Source: Sphaeramia orbicularis (taxonomy: Eukaryota > Chordata > Actinopteri > Kurtiformes > Apogonidae). Taken from it: a DNA stretch of 64,000 nucleotides. This document shows positions 53,816-64,000 of this stretch, one piece after another. The number at the start of each line of letters is the position of its first letter. Position 1 is the first letter of the stretch. The stretch is from NCBI RefSeq assembly GCF_902148855.1, contig NC_043978.1:35665794-35729793 (forward strand). Reading direction: 5' to 3'. The translations under genes were made by a program, and so were the position numbers. The notes beneath the pieces were generated by a model. The model was given only the letters and a program-made list of their open reading frames with translations, made no database searches and was not told the DNA's origin.

Positions 53816-56800
53816 CTACACGGTGCTCCCAAGCGCTGAGGATTCAGACTCAGAGTCTGCTTCAGAGTCTCTGTTAAAGTAAAGAGTCACAATCAGTGGA
53901 CTTGGCTCGTCCATACAAGTTACACAACACAGTTGCGGAAAAAATTATTAGACCGTCAAAAGTCATCAACAGCAATGGTTATGCAATCAAGTGCTAACTC
54001 CTGTGTGTATCATGTGACTAAACCGACAGAAAAGAAAACATGGAATGTCTAAAAGCACTGTTTTTGTCAGTACAATGCCATAGATATTGATGTAAGAAAT
54101 GAAGTGATTTTGGTTATTATCAAGAAAACATGGAAAATGGCTAGATATCAGCACTTGAATTAAACTCTTATGAGCTATTTTTGTTGTTATCATTATATTT
54201 GTCCAAACAAATGTACCTTTAGTTGTACCAGGTATTAAAATGAACAAGAAATTGTTTAAAACAAGGGTGATCTAATAATTTTTTCCGAGACTGTACACAC
54301 CAACAATGGGATGAACTGTTTTTAAATCTAACTTAAATGTAGTTGAAGCTTACAGAATGAAGGTGTATTTTCCAGCTCAGTCTGCTGACATTCAACTCAA
54401 CAAAATGTGACTACTCTTGTTTGGATGCATTTTTTTTGTACTTACAGAATTTCCTGTAATAGTTTTCGGTTGCACTGCCTAGTCTCCTCATCAATGGGGT
54501 AGGTCCTGAATATCAATAGCCCCAAAGCAATAAAAGCCACCGGCACAGGGGAGACCAGCACCTTTAGGGTTGAGCTGACCGACTCGGGTTGTGTGCACCC
54601 TCCGGTCACATAGCCTGCAAATCTGCAAAAAAATGCAGATATAAGGAGAAAAGTAGAGCTGATGTGAATACAGTTTGGCAGGATTGTTAGTTGAAGGATT
54701 ATCTCATTGTCGACCACATGATCACACGAGCTGATGCACTATGATATGGTCTTTTACTGTTAGTGCACACAGTGGCTTAAAAACAGGATGAAAACACACA
54801 AGAGCAAAGTAGGACATAATTACTACAGATATAAATAATAGAAATGATTGATTAACTTACTTTAAACTAAGTGTTGAGATACCCAACGAGACTCCCGATG
54901 CAAACTTCAAGAAGAACACGTAGAAGGAGTAGAAGAGGGCTTCATGACCGTGAACGTCTGGGTTTTTAATCTTAAAGTCGTCCACTACATCAGGAAGCAT
55001 TGACCTGAAACAAACACAAAATTAAAACCATCTATAAACAAGACATAATGAAAACTGTGCTTTGAATAATAATTTTGGTCCACTATGGTTTCCCTGTTCT
55101 AAAATTGAAAACTTTAAATAAAATCTAGTTTGTTTTCGTCATTAAAAATAAACCTAAACTGATTTCAGTTTTCTATATTTAAGGCTTGAGCACAGTGTCC
55201 AGCTAAATTACCTCTAAATCAATACCCAAAAAAGGTCACTTTTCCCAGCTCTAAGAGTTATTCAATAACTATTATTAAGTTTAGTGTTGTGAGCTGTCTT
55301 TCACAAATGCAGTAAAGATGATGTTTGAACAGACTCTAATAGTACGCAAACCCTCAGAAATATTAAAACTCAACTTCTATATATAATTTATGTAAAGCCA
55401 CAAATTCGGCCTGCTCTGAGTTTCCTGCTGCTGCAGATGAGAAAACATCCAAACTCTGCGTCAGTGAAGCTCAAACATCACTGCGAATGAACAAGGACAA
55501 AAACTTCTTTTTGTGTGGAGTGGATAGGGATTTATTCTTCATAATGTGATTCTGAAAATACATGGACTCAATCTTAATTTTGGGTTTGAGCTGAAGGCCT
55601 CATGATGACACTGATATTAGGACAGAAATAATAAATGGACGTTCAGTAAAATACTAACACCTTAAGAACAATTTGAGTGATTAAAATAGAAAATAAATAA
55701 TTAAAGTGAAAGAAGCTAGCAGCTAAAAGTAAAATATGATGGGATGAAATGTGTATGTCCTATGGATACTAACATTAAAATCTGTCTGGATATTATTCCA
55801 AGTTGCATGTGCACAGTGAGTAAGGAAGTTTTTCCAGTCTCAATAAATTTGATTAGTCATACAATAAGGATGATCATTTAGCCATAGCATACAGCTCATA
55901 ATGAGTTTTTTTTTTTTTTTTTTTGAATAATGACCTGTATTGATCAAGTGCTGAGTGATAAAATAAACGAATGCTCACCAGGGCAAAAGGAAAGATGCTG
56001 CCACGCTCACACCTGCTGCGACTGAAACCAAGTAGGAAATGGTCAAGTTGCTCTTGACAGAAACAATCAGGATCATGAAGGGCACCGCCCACTGCAGAGA
56101 CACAGATCATGTTTTAGTTCATTGATCACTTTGTATAGGTCAGGGGGAAAAAAACCCCAGCAAATTCTACTCACGGAGTTGCCGATGTAAACTGCAGTCT
56201 TCTTTCCGAAACGGGTCAGGAACCACTGCCAACATGGGATGGTTAGAGTCCCAGATAACTGCAAACGTATGACAAAGAATAATCAGCCATGTGCATGCAT
56301 TAAATAATATAATGTGAGTTGGACAAAAAAAGAAAAACAACATGGGATATATACAGAACGTATCCTAAGGTCACAGCTTTTACAATTTTGTTTAGTCTAA
56401 AATGACCCAAACGTAATGCCCCAAATGTACAGAAACTCACTAGTGCCGTAAAGTCTAGATTTTGTACTGGCAGAACTGTCAAGAACTGCATAAAGCATCT
56501 GAGATGGTCTTCTACTGCAGAATCTGAATTAAGCAGAGGTGGAAAAGTATTCTAAATGAGTAAAAGTAGAAATAATACTGCACACTAAGCCCAGAATACT
56601 ATACTATACTATACTATACTATACTATACTATACTATACTATACTATACTATACTATACTATACTATTTTATACTATACTATACTATACTATACTATACT
56701 ATACTATACTATACTATACTATACTATTTTATACTATACTATACTATACTATACCATACTATTCTATTCTATTCTATTCTATTCTATTCTATTCTATTCT

Positions 56801-59800
56801 ATTCTATATTATTACTATACTAAATTTCTTATTAATGTAGTTTGTCAAGTTGAGCCAATTATAGATCATACATGTACTACTGGGTAGAATAGTAGTTATA
56901 GTACTAAATCAAAGCATAAACAGCCAATATTGTTTTATGTAAAAAGTTGCAAGTCAAATAAATGGAATAAGTAGAAATATAAAATACGTCAAACTGAATC
57001 TAAATTAATTCAGCGACATTTCACCACTGGAATAATTAATTCAGATGTCACAGCATCTTTATTCATGCTGATTTATTTGGAACCGGGGGGGTTGAGGGTA
57101 AGGGCATAATATTCTTTGTCGAGCCCTGACTCGACTCAGCAGGGGCCATACGACCTTTGACCTCCACATCAAACTAAATCAACCAGTGTCAGACGGCCAC
57201 ACAAGGGCAAGGCTTCTTCTGAAACTATGGACCCTGAGAAATACTGACTATCTATGAACAGATACAGTGGAAAATATTTCCTTCCTTCCTCTTGACTCCC
57301 ACCTCCTCTCCAAACATGATTGCTGGTGCCCAAAAAAGTTTCCACTCCTAATTGGAGGAGAAAAAAAAAAGCATCGGAGCAGAAGGCAGTGAGGAGGATG
57401 CAGGAGGGAGGCTGCAACAAGTGGTGGCAGTTCCCATGGTGGCAGTGACTGATCGCCCAGGCAACAAAAGCTCCACTGTGCGCCTGCCGCTCCCTCCATC
57501 TCCTGCTAACGTGGAGTGAGCATGTGACTAGAGGACAGGTTCCCATGGGGCCCACACAAGACCTCCTCTCACCCTGAAAATCTGCCCTTTCAGCTCCGGT
57601 GCCGTGTGTTTCCTTGCGTATGGAAAGGCCTCAGTACCACCACAAATACAGGGAGTTCACACTATGGCCCAGACACCCCAACAGGGTTTTCATTTGATAG
57701 AATAGATGAGAGATTATACAAGACGGTGAAGTGCTCTTTAGTGGAAAATGAAAACACTCACCATGATTACAAGGAGAATATTCTGGAAGTCGTTTCTGTG
57801 ACCGAGGGCGTATGTGATGAAAAGAGCAAAGTTCCCCTCAAGGAGCTGGAAAACAAATGAAGAGGCATATTCAGGGTTTATTTAAGACTGTAATTGACTT
57901 TTGAAGACCACTATGAAAACAAATTAAACCCTATTTCACATTTATACTGGCAAAATAGAGTATGAAAGAATTACACCCTAATATAAATGCTTGCTGGTTG
58001 CTTTTTGGGGCATCTTTGGTTTTCTGATTTCTCATGTGAACTTCACCTTTACGCCCAAAGCTCCTGATCTGACCATTTTGTTATTGCATAAGGTGGAGTA
58101 GGCATCAAATTATTTATTTTCCAACAGGATTCAATGACCTCAAATTAGTTTTTATTGAGCTTGCACCTTCATATCCAATCTAAGGAACCTTAACAGAATA
58201 TAGCTTAACCTCCTGAGACCTGGGAAAGTAAAGGGTTTTGTCTTTTTTAGATTAAATAATGGTCTTGGATTGAAAACAGCATGATGCAACATTTTTTTCA
58301 GATTGTGTATTTATTGATTGAATGTCCTTTGCTGTGGACATCTTTTTTTCTTTTCTTTTTTTTAATTTTTTTTTTTTTAAGTAAAGCTGTGAAATTGTTG
58401 TCCCTTAAAGTGGACCTGGATCTCAGGAGGTTAAGTTATTATTTGGTAATTTCATTGATTGATTGATTGAAGCTGAACCCTAACTTGACAAATTTAACAT
58501 TAACATCATTATTCATTATCCAGTCAATCTCTAAGACATTTAATAATCACATCAAGACATATAAAAGTCTAAAACAAACTTTATTGCATATTAATCCTAC
58601 AGAAACTCTAATATGACACTTCAAATTAGATATTGTAGGTATGATTTTGTACGTGTATGGGGTGTGTGTGTGTTTTATTTTCCTTTTTGTTGTTTTTTAT
58701 TCATTAATTTATCTTTATTCTCACTTTGCTTTTTTTTTTTGTAAATGACTGAAAATATGATTAAACCAATAAAAACTTAAATGACCAAAAAAAAAAGGAT
58801 GATTTCTTCTTGGTACTGCATAATAAATTCTACATTCAAGGTATACTATAAAAGACAACATTACCATAAAGGCCAGAGAGGTGAAGAGGAAGCTGGTGAC
58901 CAGTTTGATGTATGGTCCGTGACTCATCACCAGCCACAACCCCTGACTGAAGCTGAGGGGCGCAGATTTTTTCCTCCCAGTCTCTAGAACCCAACAGAAG
59001 AAAACATATGGTAACAACAACTGAAGATGGATTCTGTAAATAACTGAATACAGAGCCGAGCTATTTTGAGGCATTTGGGCCTTTTGCCATTGTTAAAACA
59101 TGACCTCTGACTTTATTTGATGAATAAACGCTTTCAAAGGACGACCGATAACATGTCAATGTCATGTTGGCCTGTACTCTTCACTGTCAGACTAAGGTCA
59201 TTTGTTAAAGTAAATACCTCTATAATTAGTAATAGATTACTGAATTTACAGAACTGACTGTAGCTATTACTATCAAACATTGCAAAGTAAACTTACTGAA
59301 TGCCTGAATGTGTTTTTCATAGTTTCATACACTGCCATCTGCTTTATCTTTTCTCTGCCAAACCCTTTTCCTCCTCTTCACACAATGTGATTAGCTGCTA
59401 TTAGACTGATCCACTGTCTGGAAAATGTGCTGCCTCCTTTCACTTTTACTTAAGCAGTTAAAATAATCAGATTCATGACTCAAATCTGGTTTTAATTCCA
59501 GGTCATGTGTCCCACTTTGTCCTGGATTTCTATAACAAACTTCACTTAATGGATGCCTACCTTTCTGCTCCTTTACACCCAAGAACAATACAGCAGCACA
59601 AAGGATGTAAATGGCACAGATGACCCCTGAAGCAAACATGTACGCGTGTTTCTGTGGATAGAAACATCAACAATAACAAAAAGTTACAAACATATACATA
59701 ATTATTAGAACACGTGTAGAAATTCAGTGTAGCAGCCCTTCAACATGACCGTCTAATGTTCTGTTCTTCTATTTGTAGATTTTTCATCATCATATATAAA

Positions 59801-61597
59801 TAATTGATATATTACTTGTTATTGTTGTAGTATTGTATTGTGTTTTATTATTCATTTGAATATAGCTAATAAGGAGATTATGTTAGATTTTCACCTTGAA
59901 GCTTTGCAAGTCACATCTAAAATAAATATGGGTTTTATAAGCACATGAATATAAAAACAATGAATTAAAACTGACAACATTAGTGCTGTTTAATCCAAAA
60001 TCCACTTGTATCTTAAAGCATTTCTCTTAAAGATGCACATATATGTTTTTTTGGTTGGACTGGTGTTTTCTTACACAACTGTAGTTTCTAACAGATAAAT
60101 TAAACTCTTTGAATGTATGTGTGTTTACAGGACAGGTCATGGTTGGTCCAAAATGGTACAAAAGTCAACATATGATCAATGTATCAAATGTAGCCTCGAT
60201 GTGCATTTGGGCCTGGTCAAGCGAAAGTGAACATCAGGGTCAATTTCTTTTTTCTCTAAAACAATATTTTTGATTACTCAGCGTGAAAGACATATATCTC
60301 TAGTCTCTAAAACTGTGTTTATTTAATTTGTACCTGAATTATAACTATACTACTACTACTCGTAAATGAAAGTATGCAGCATAAATACAGAATGTAAATA
60401 GTAATGTGTAAATAAATATGTTCAAAATATATGCCTGTGTCTAATCTTATATTTCATAATAATCAAATACTATAATGATTTAGAATGTTATTTATTATAA
60501 AAAAAACAGCAAAAAGATGTGTACTAAATATAGTAATAAAACATATGTCACCAAAGACTGATAATTTTATCAGTATCTTAATAAAATCTTTGATTATTAT
60601 TATTATTATGATGCATCACACTGAACAAACACCTCACTCCGTTACTTTTTTGGATTCTCACTCTGTTACCATAAATTAATGTCTTTTAAAACTAAAATAA
60701 AAATGACATCAGTTTCATTTTTGGATATAATGTACTCTCATATATTCAGAAAAGTGGGGTATGTTAAATATTAGCACTTTTTGGTATATTTCCAAACCTT
60801 GAATAACTGCTGTATATTTTTCCTCACTCCGTTAATTTGTCAATGATCATATTTGGTTATTTTTCCTTTATGCCATGTTAAAGTACTTGCTTATAGCTAC
60901 AATTTGAGCTATTATGGTTACTGCTAAATTAATTTTCAAAAACAGATATGAAATGATTAGTATTGCTGCACACTGCTTTCTCACTCCATTACGTGCTTGG
61001 CCAGGCCCAGATGTATAAGGTTATGAATGCCTGACACAATGCAAAAGACTCAAAACTCTCACCGTGTCGTCTAGTGAGACTCTGGAAATGTTGATGTTGG
61101 TGGAATTTGTAGTATCTGAAATATCTGTCTCACTGGGACAAGCTGAGGTGGCTCCGCCCACTATCTGCCCTTGGATGGCAGTTCCCAAAACTGTACCCAG
61201 CACTTCCACCATCATCCCTAAACATCACACAGAAATCCAATGTCAGAGAATAGATGACAACACACGTAAAAAAAAAAAAATATGGTGATGACAAAAGGCT
61301 GACGTACGGTAGGCTGTGGCAGAATCCCTCTCTTTCTGCTCTGTGCTGATGAACATGGTGAGGGCAGAGTAAGGCACATGGAAACACTGCAAACATACAC
61401 AAACACAGAATTAGTACACACAGTGGGGGAAAAAGGGAACAAAGTGCTTGGAGTGTCAACATGAAGTACCAACCGTCTGCATTGACTGGAAGAGGCAGTA
61501 AAAGACCAGGTACCAGATGACCTTCCCATGCTCAAACGGAGGCACGTACCAGATCAGAAAATAAGTCAGCACTGCAAATGGGGTGGATATAAGGATC
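53816..61597 (-). CDS. mfsd2a: Sodium-dependent LPC symporter MFSD2A, 5' part outside window
   Basis: MFSD2A is a plasma-membrane major-facilitator transporter that imports lysophosphatidylcholine-bound DHA at the blood-brain barrier. Visible minus-strand exons are 61474-61597, 61308-61386, 61063-61217, 59561-59651, 58865-58983, 57762-57845, 56175-56258, 55979-56091, 54861-55004, 54446-54622 and 53816-53870. They give 407 residues, all in phase. Human matches include CFHVPYSALTMFISTEQKER, MVEVLGTVLGTAIQGQIVG, LVMSHGPYIKL, PCWQWFLTRFGKKTAVYIG, LPWSMLPDVVDDF and FYVFFLKFASGVSLGISTLS (with the conserved transport Lys). Loop sequons NST and NIS are kept. The tail YPIDEETRQ marks MFSD2A rather than MFSD2B, and the end is SESESSALGSTV. 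The N-terminal ~120 residues, with the sodium-site region, must be encoded right of the window. Which teleost duplicate (a or b) is unknown. Confidence 0.96.
53930..54293. mobile_element. Tc1/mariner-type MITE in mfsd2a intron
   Basis: The 364-bp element begins CAGTTGCGGAAAAAATTATT and ends aataattttttccgagactg, an inverted pair. TA follows the right end (54294-54295); the left flank reads CA, probably a changed TA. No coding remnant was recognised. Confidence 0.75.
56534..57029. mobile_element. hAT-type element with an internal ATACT/ATTCT satellite
   Basis: The left end is CAGAGGTGGAAAAGTATTCT; the right end is cgacatttcaccactg, its imperfect inverse. Flanks gaattaag and gaataatt are a possible degraded 8-bp duplication. 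The inside holds about 160 bp of ATACT pentamers (56598-56758) followed by ATTCT pentamers (to about 56803). It lies in an mfsd2a intron (56259-57761). Confidence 0.65.
56598..56803. repeat. ATACT then ATTCT pentanucleotide satellite
   Basis: A nearly pure array of ATACT with two ATTTT interruptions changes to ATTCT units at about 56758. It probably grew inside the hAT-type element around it. Confidence 0.95.
58205..58434. mobile_element. TTAA-flanked MITE in mfsd2a intron
   Basis: The element at 58209-58430 (222 bp) lies between TTAA at 58205-58208 and 58431-58434. Its left end is CCTCCTGAGACCTGGGAAAG; the right end is cctggatctcaggagg, inverted. The inside is T-rich. It is piggyBac-like by its borders. 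Confidence 0.8.
59652..61062 (-). other. mfsd2a intron holding a possible inverted-end element
   Basis: A 1.4-kb intron. Near its ends are tttgggcctggtcaagc (60206) and, inverted, gcttggccaggcccaga (60995). They bracket about 810 bp (60202-61014) in which the phrase cactccgttac recurs. It is likely a non-autonomous DNA transposon; no clear target duplication was found. Confidence 0.55.
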
Positions 61598-64000
61598 CTA
61601 AACAAAAAGGGAAAGAAAGGGGGGATTGTTGAAAAAAACACACTCGACAAATGTCTGTGTTTAAGGATCATTTTGTGCCATCAGGCTTAAAAAACATACG
61701 GCCATCATTGCTTATTTAATGAATTCTACCAGCTGTTCCTGAAGCTTCACCTCCCCTTTTCATGCTTCTGTTTCTTGCGGCACCTTTTTTCCTCCTCCCT
61801 TGCTGCTTTGTGAATAATCCACTAATCCTGCCTTGTTAGAGCCTGTGTGTGGAGAAAGGGCTCAGTCTGAGCTGCATAAGTGTGGGCTGGTGGGGCCACT
61901 CTGGCCCAACTCGCTCTTACAATCACACTCACTGTGCAGCTGAGCTAAATAACCTTCTCCTTGTCCTCCGGCTGACCTCAGAGCCAAAAGACACCGAGGC
62001 CTCCTCAGAAAACACTAAAGGACTCATCCAACATCTCTGATAGGGATGTTTATTTCCCCGCCCCCACAAGAGAGGGAAGGGGTATTGTTTTTGGTTGGGT
62101 TTGTTTGCTTTTTAACTCTCTAGCAGCAAAACTATTGGTTGAATTCATACCAGATTGGGTTTATAGATTGCCAGTGACCCAGAATAGATCTGATTACATT
62201 TTGGGAACAGTAAATCAAAGTGAAATTTTTTTAATGAATTTTTAAAATCTTTTTTTTCCCCCATTTACTTGTAATAGCTGAAATTTCACATGTCTGTACC
62301 AGCAAAACTATTCATTGAATTCATACCAAATTGGGTTTATAGATTGCCAGAGACCCAGAATAGATGTCACTATATTTTGGGAAAAGTAGTTCAAAGTTTC
62401 ATTTTTTCATTAATTTTTTAACTCTTTTTTTTTCTCCCATTTATTTATAATGGGCAAAAATTCAAATGTCTATAAAACATTCATTTTGTTTCAATTTACT
62501 TCAAACTTGGCACATATATAGAGACAATTGATATGCTGACATCAACACACACATAGACATGATGACATCAGCTGGATCGATGCCAAAATAAGCTACAATA
62601 TGTGCGAGGGGTGGGGTTTGTTGTACCTGGCACCACTTGTAAACAGTTTTGCTTTGACCAAAAGGGACTCTCCAGGCATGGCTGAAGTTGAGTGAAACAT
62701 TCCCTTTTAAATCAGTTAAAAGCTGCTCTTTGCAAATTTATGCTCCAGTACTTGTAAAAAATGACACAAAGTATGATATTGTGTGTTTATTTTTACATTG
62801 TAATATAGGCCGTCATACCTGAGAGCAGGGTTTTCAGGGTTTTTGTGGAGTTTGTAATGGCCTTTTTGTCAATTAAAAACAATGACGTTTTACAGTACTT
62901 TGAACCTATATTATTACAATAGATAAAGAATAACTGAAATTCATGATAAACATCTCATTTCTCACTTTTAAAAGCTCAATCCTAGAATTGAAACACTGCT
63001 TATGGGTGCTAATAGGTTACCTCTTCAGCCCTACGGTGGTAGAAGATTCTCACCAGTTTCTCTGTTTTGAGCTGAGGTCATGCACCCAAATCTTATTATA
63101 GTAAGGAAAACCCCCTCCTACGGGGATGTTTCACCACACACTATCTCTTTAATGAACAGGACACTGCTACAGTCTCATCAAACTGCCCGGTGTATGAAAA
63201 CCTTTGGATGCCTTCTCGTGTGACTCATAGGAAAAAAACACATTAGTTCTCTTTTGTTGCCTTCATGTTACATCCTATTTAATATTTTCCCTTCCCTATA
63301 TACTTCCTATCATGTACATTTTACAACATGTATGCTCTATTCTTATTTCTACATCATAAAAAGCAGTTAATTTCACATTGTACTGTTGCAGTTATGTGTC
63401 TGACTGATTAAATCTGAACTTGAGGTAAGAACTCGTGACTGAAGTAGGTTAATTCAAACAGAAACAAGTGCAGGTTATATTTTGACTGATGCTGCTCATT
63501 GTACCGTTTCTTATTGAAGGTGCATGAGGCGACCTTGAAGCAGAATGCAGTCAGCAGCACATACACAGGAAAAATGCATGCGTTTTCAAATTAAACTATA
63601 TTTTCTCGTGAGACTAATACTGAATGCCACATTTTGGAATCAAGCTGCGATATCATGTGCAACATTTTTTAGCACAAAAGAGCAGCTGATGACAAAATGA
63701 CTCTGTCTTCTTATCTGTTAAGTGGCTGTTCCGCTTCCCTTTCAAACCCACATACGATCATGTAAATGTTGTCTTGTTACAATGACCTCTATTATTTGAA
63801 TCTTGCATTCCACTTGACCTGTGGTAACCTCTCTCTATTTCTACCCAGCCCCCAAAAACGTCTAGGAAATCAGACATGCACGCACACGGACACACCCCTA
63901 TTGGTTTGAAACTCATGGTGTGTTGTGGGTTGGACCAATCGCAGCAGTAGCTCATATACTCCCCTCCCCCCACCACCCACAACGTGCAGCTCTAACACAG
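61598..64000. other. mfsd2a intron upstream of the first visible exon
   Basis: I searched the minus strand for the preceding mfsd2a exons (the regions corresponding to GRAWDAITDP and FFLQIYLLDV) and did not find them. The stretch contains the repeat at 62040-62640 and otherwise nothing recognisable. Confidence 0.6.
62040..62640. repeat. Interspersed repeat with an internal 177-bp tandem duplication
   Basis: The phrase agcaaaactatt...gaattcataccaaattggg recurs at 62124 and 62301, giving a period of 177 bp, with a partial third unit from about 62478. The block is bounded by atttccccgcccccac on the left and tgtacctggcaccacttgt on the right, text familiar from a fish repeat family of uncertain class. 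Confidence 0.65.

Noticed and set aside
53816-61597. Assignment to mfsd2b
   Set aside because: The YPIDEE motif and the C-terminal text follow MFSD2A; MFSD2B lacks this tail.
61600-64000. Search for the 5' exons of mfsd2a
   Set aside because: No stretch matching the GRAWDAITDP or FFLQIYLLDV regions; they are taken to lie right of the window.

Overview
The window is vertebrate nuclear DNA, almost certainly from a spiny-rayed teleost fish. It has multi-exon genes with GT-AG introns, a gene order shared with human 1p35, and introns and intergenic DNA full of fish-type short DNA-transposon relics (hAT, Tc1/mariner and TTAA-flanked MITEs), LINE tails and microsatellites. I saw no retroviral or LTR element, CRISPR array, rRNA or tRNA gene.

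Six genes are readable. From the left edge: zbtb8os (archease, minus strand, 3' end outside the window), head-to-head with rbbp4 (plus, complete, 424 aa) across a 260-bp divergent promoter. Then comes sync (syncoilin, minus, complete, 358 aa), tail-to-tail with rbbp4. Next is nhsl3/KIAA1522 (plus, complete, 1891 aa, coding span 22.5-42.6 kb, apparent non-coding first exon near 12.6-12.9 kb). A ZP3-type egg-coat gene (minus, complete, 592 aa) follows, then mfsd2a (minus, 3' two thirds only; the 5' exons lie beyond the right edge). All exon joins listed here keep frame, and the four complete genes sum to exact codon multiples.

The block zbtb8os-rbbp4-sync-nhsl3 has the same order as in mammals, so it is old conserved microsynteny. 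The zp3-like and mfsd2a genes are not next to this block in human. The genes do not form a pathway: they cover tRNA-ligase activation, histone chaperoning, muscle intermediate filaments, actin/WAVE-linked scaffolding, egg envelope and lysophospholipid transport.

The most interesting points are these: a second, in-frame first exon for nhsl3 at 33930-33999, starting Met-Val-Val and ending in a Phe-Lys-Arg-Lys like the human main isoform; a recently expanded proline-rich coding minisatellite in the nhsl3 large exon; a ZP3-like protein whose furin-type site is followed by a 205-residue acidic tail with no membrane anchor, with a poly(A) signal only 10 nt after the stop; a Tc1-like element rearranged into an inverted repeat; long hairpin repeats at 25.4-25.9 and 47.35-48.06 kb; and a set of MITEs with intact target-site duplications. 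I found no convincing new multi-gene system.
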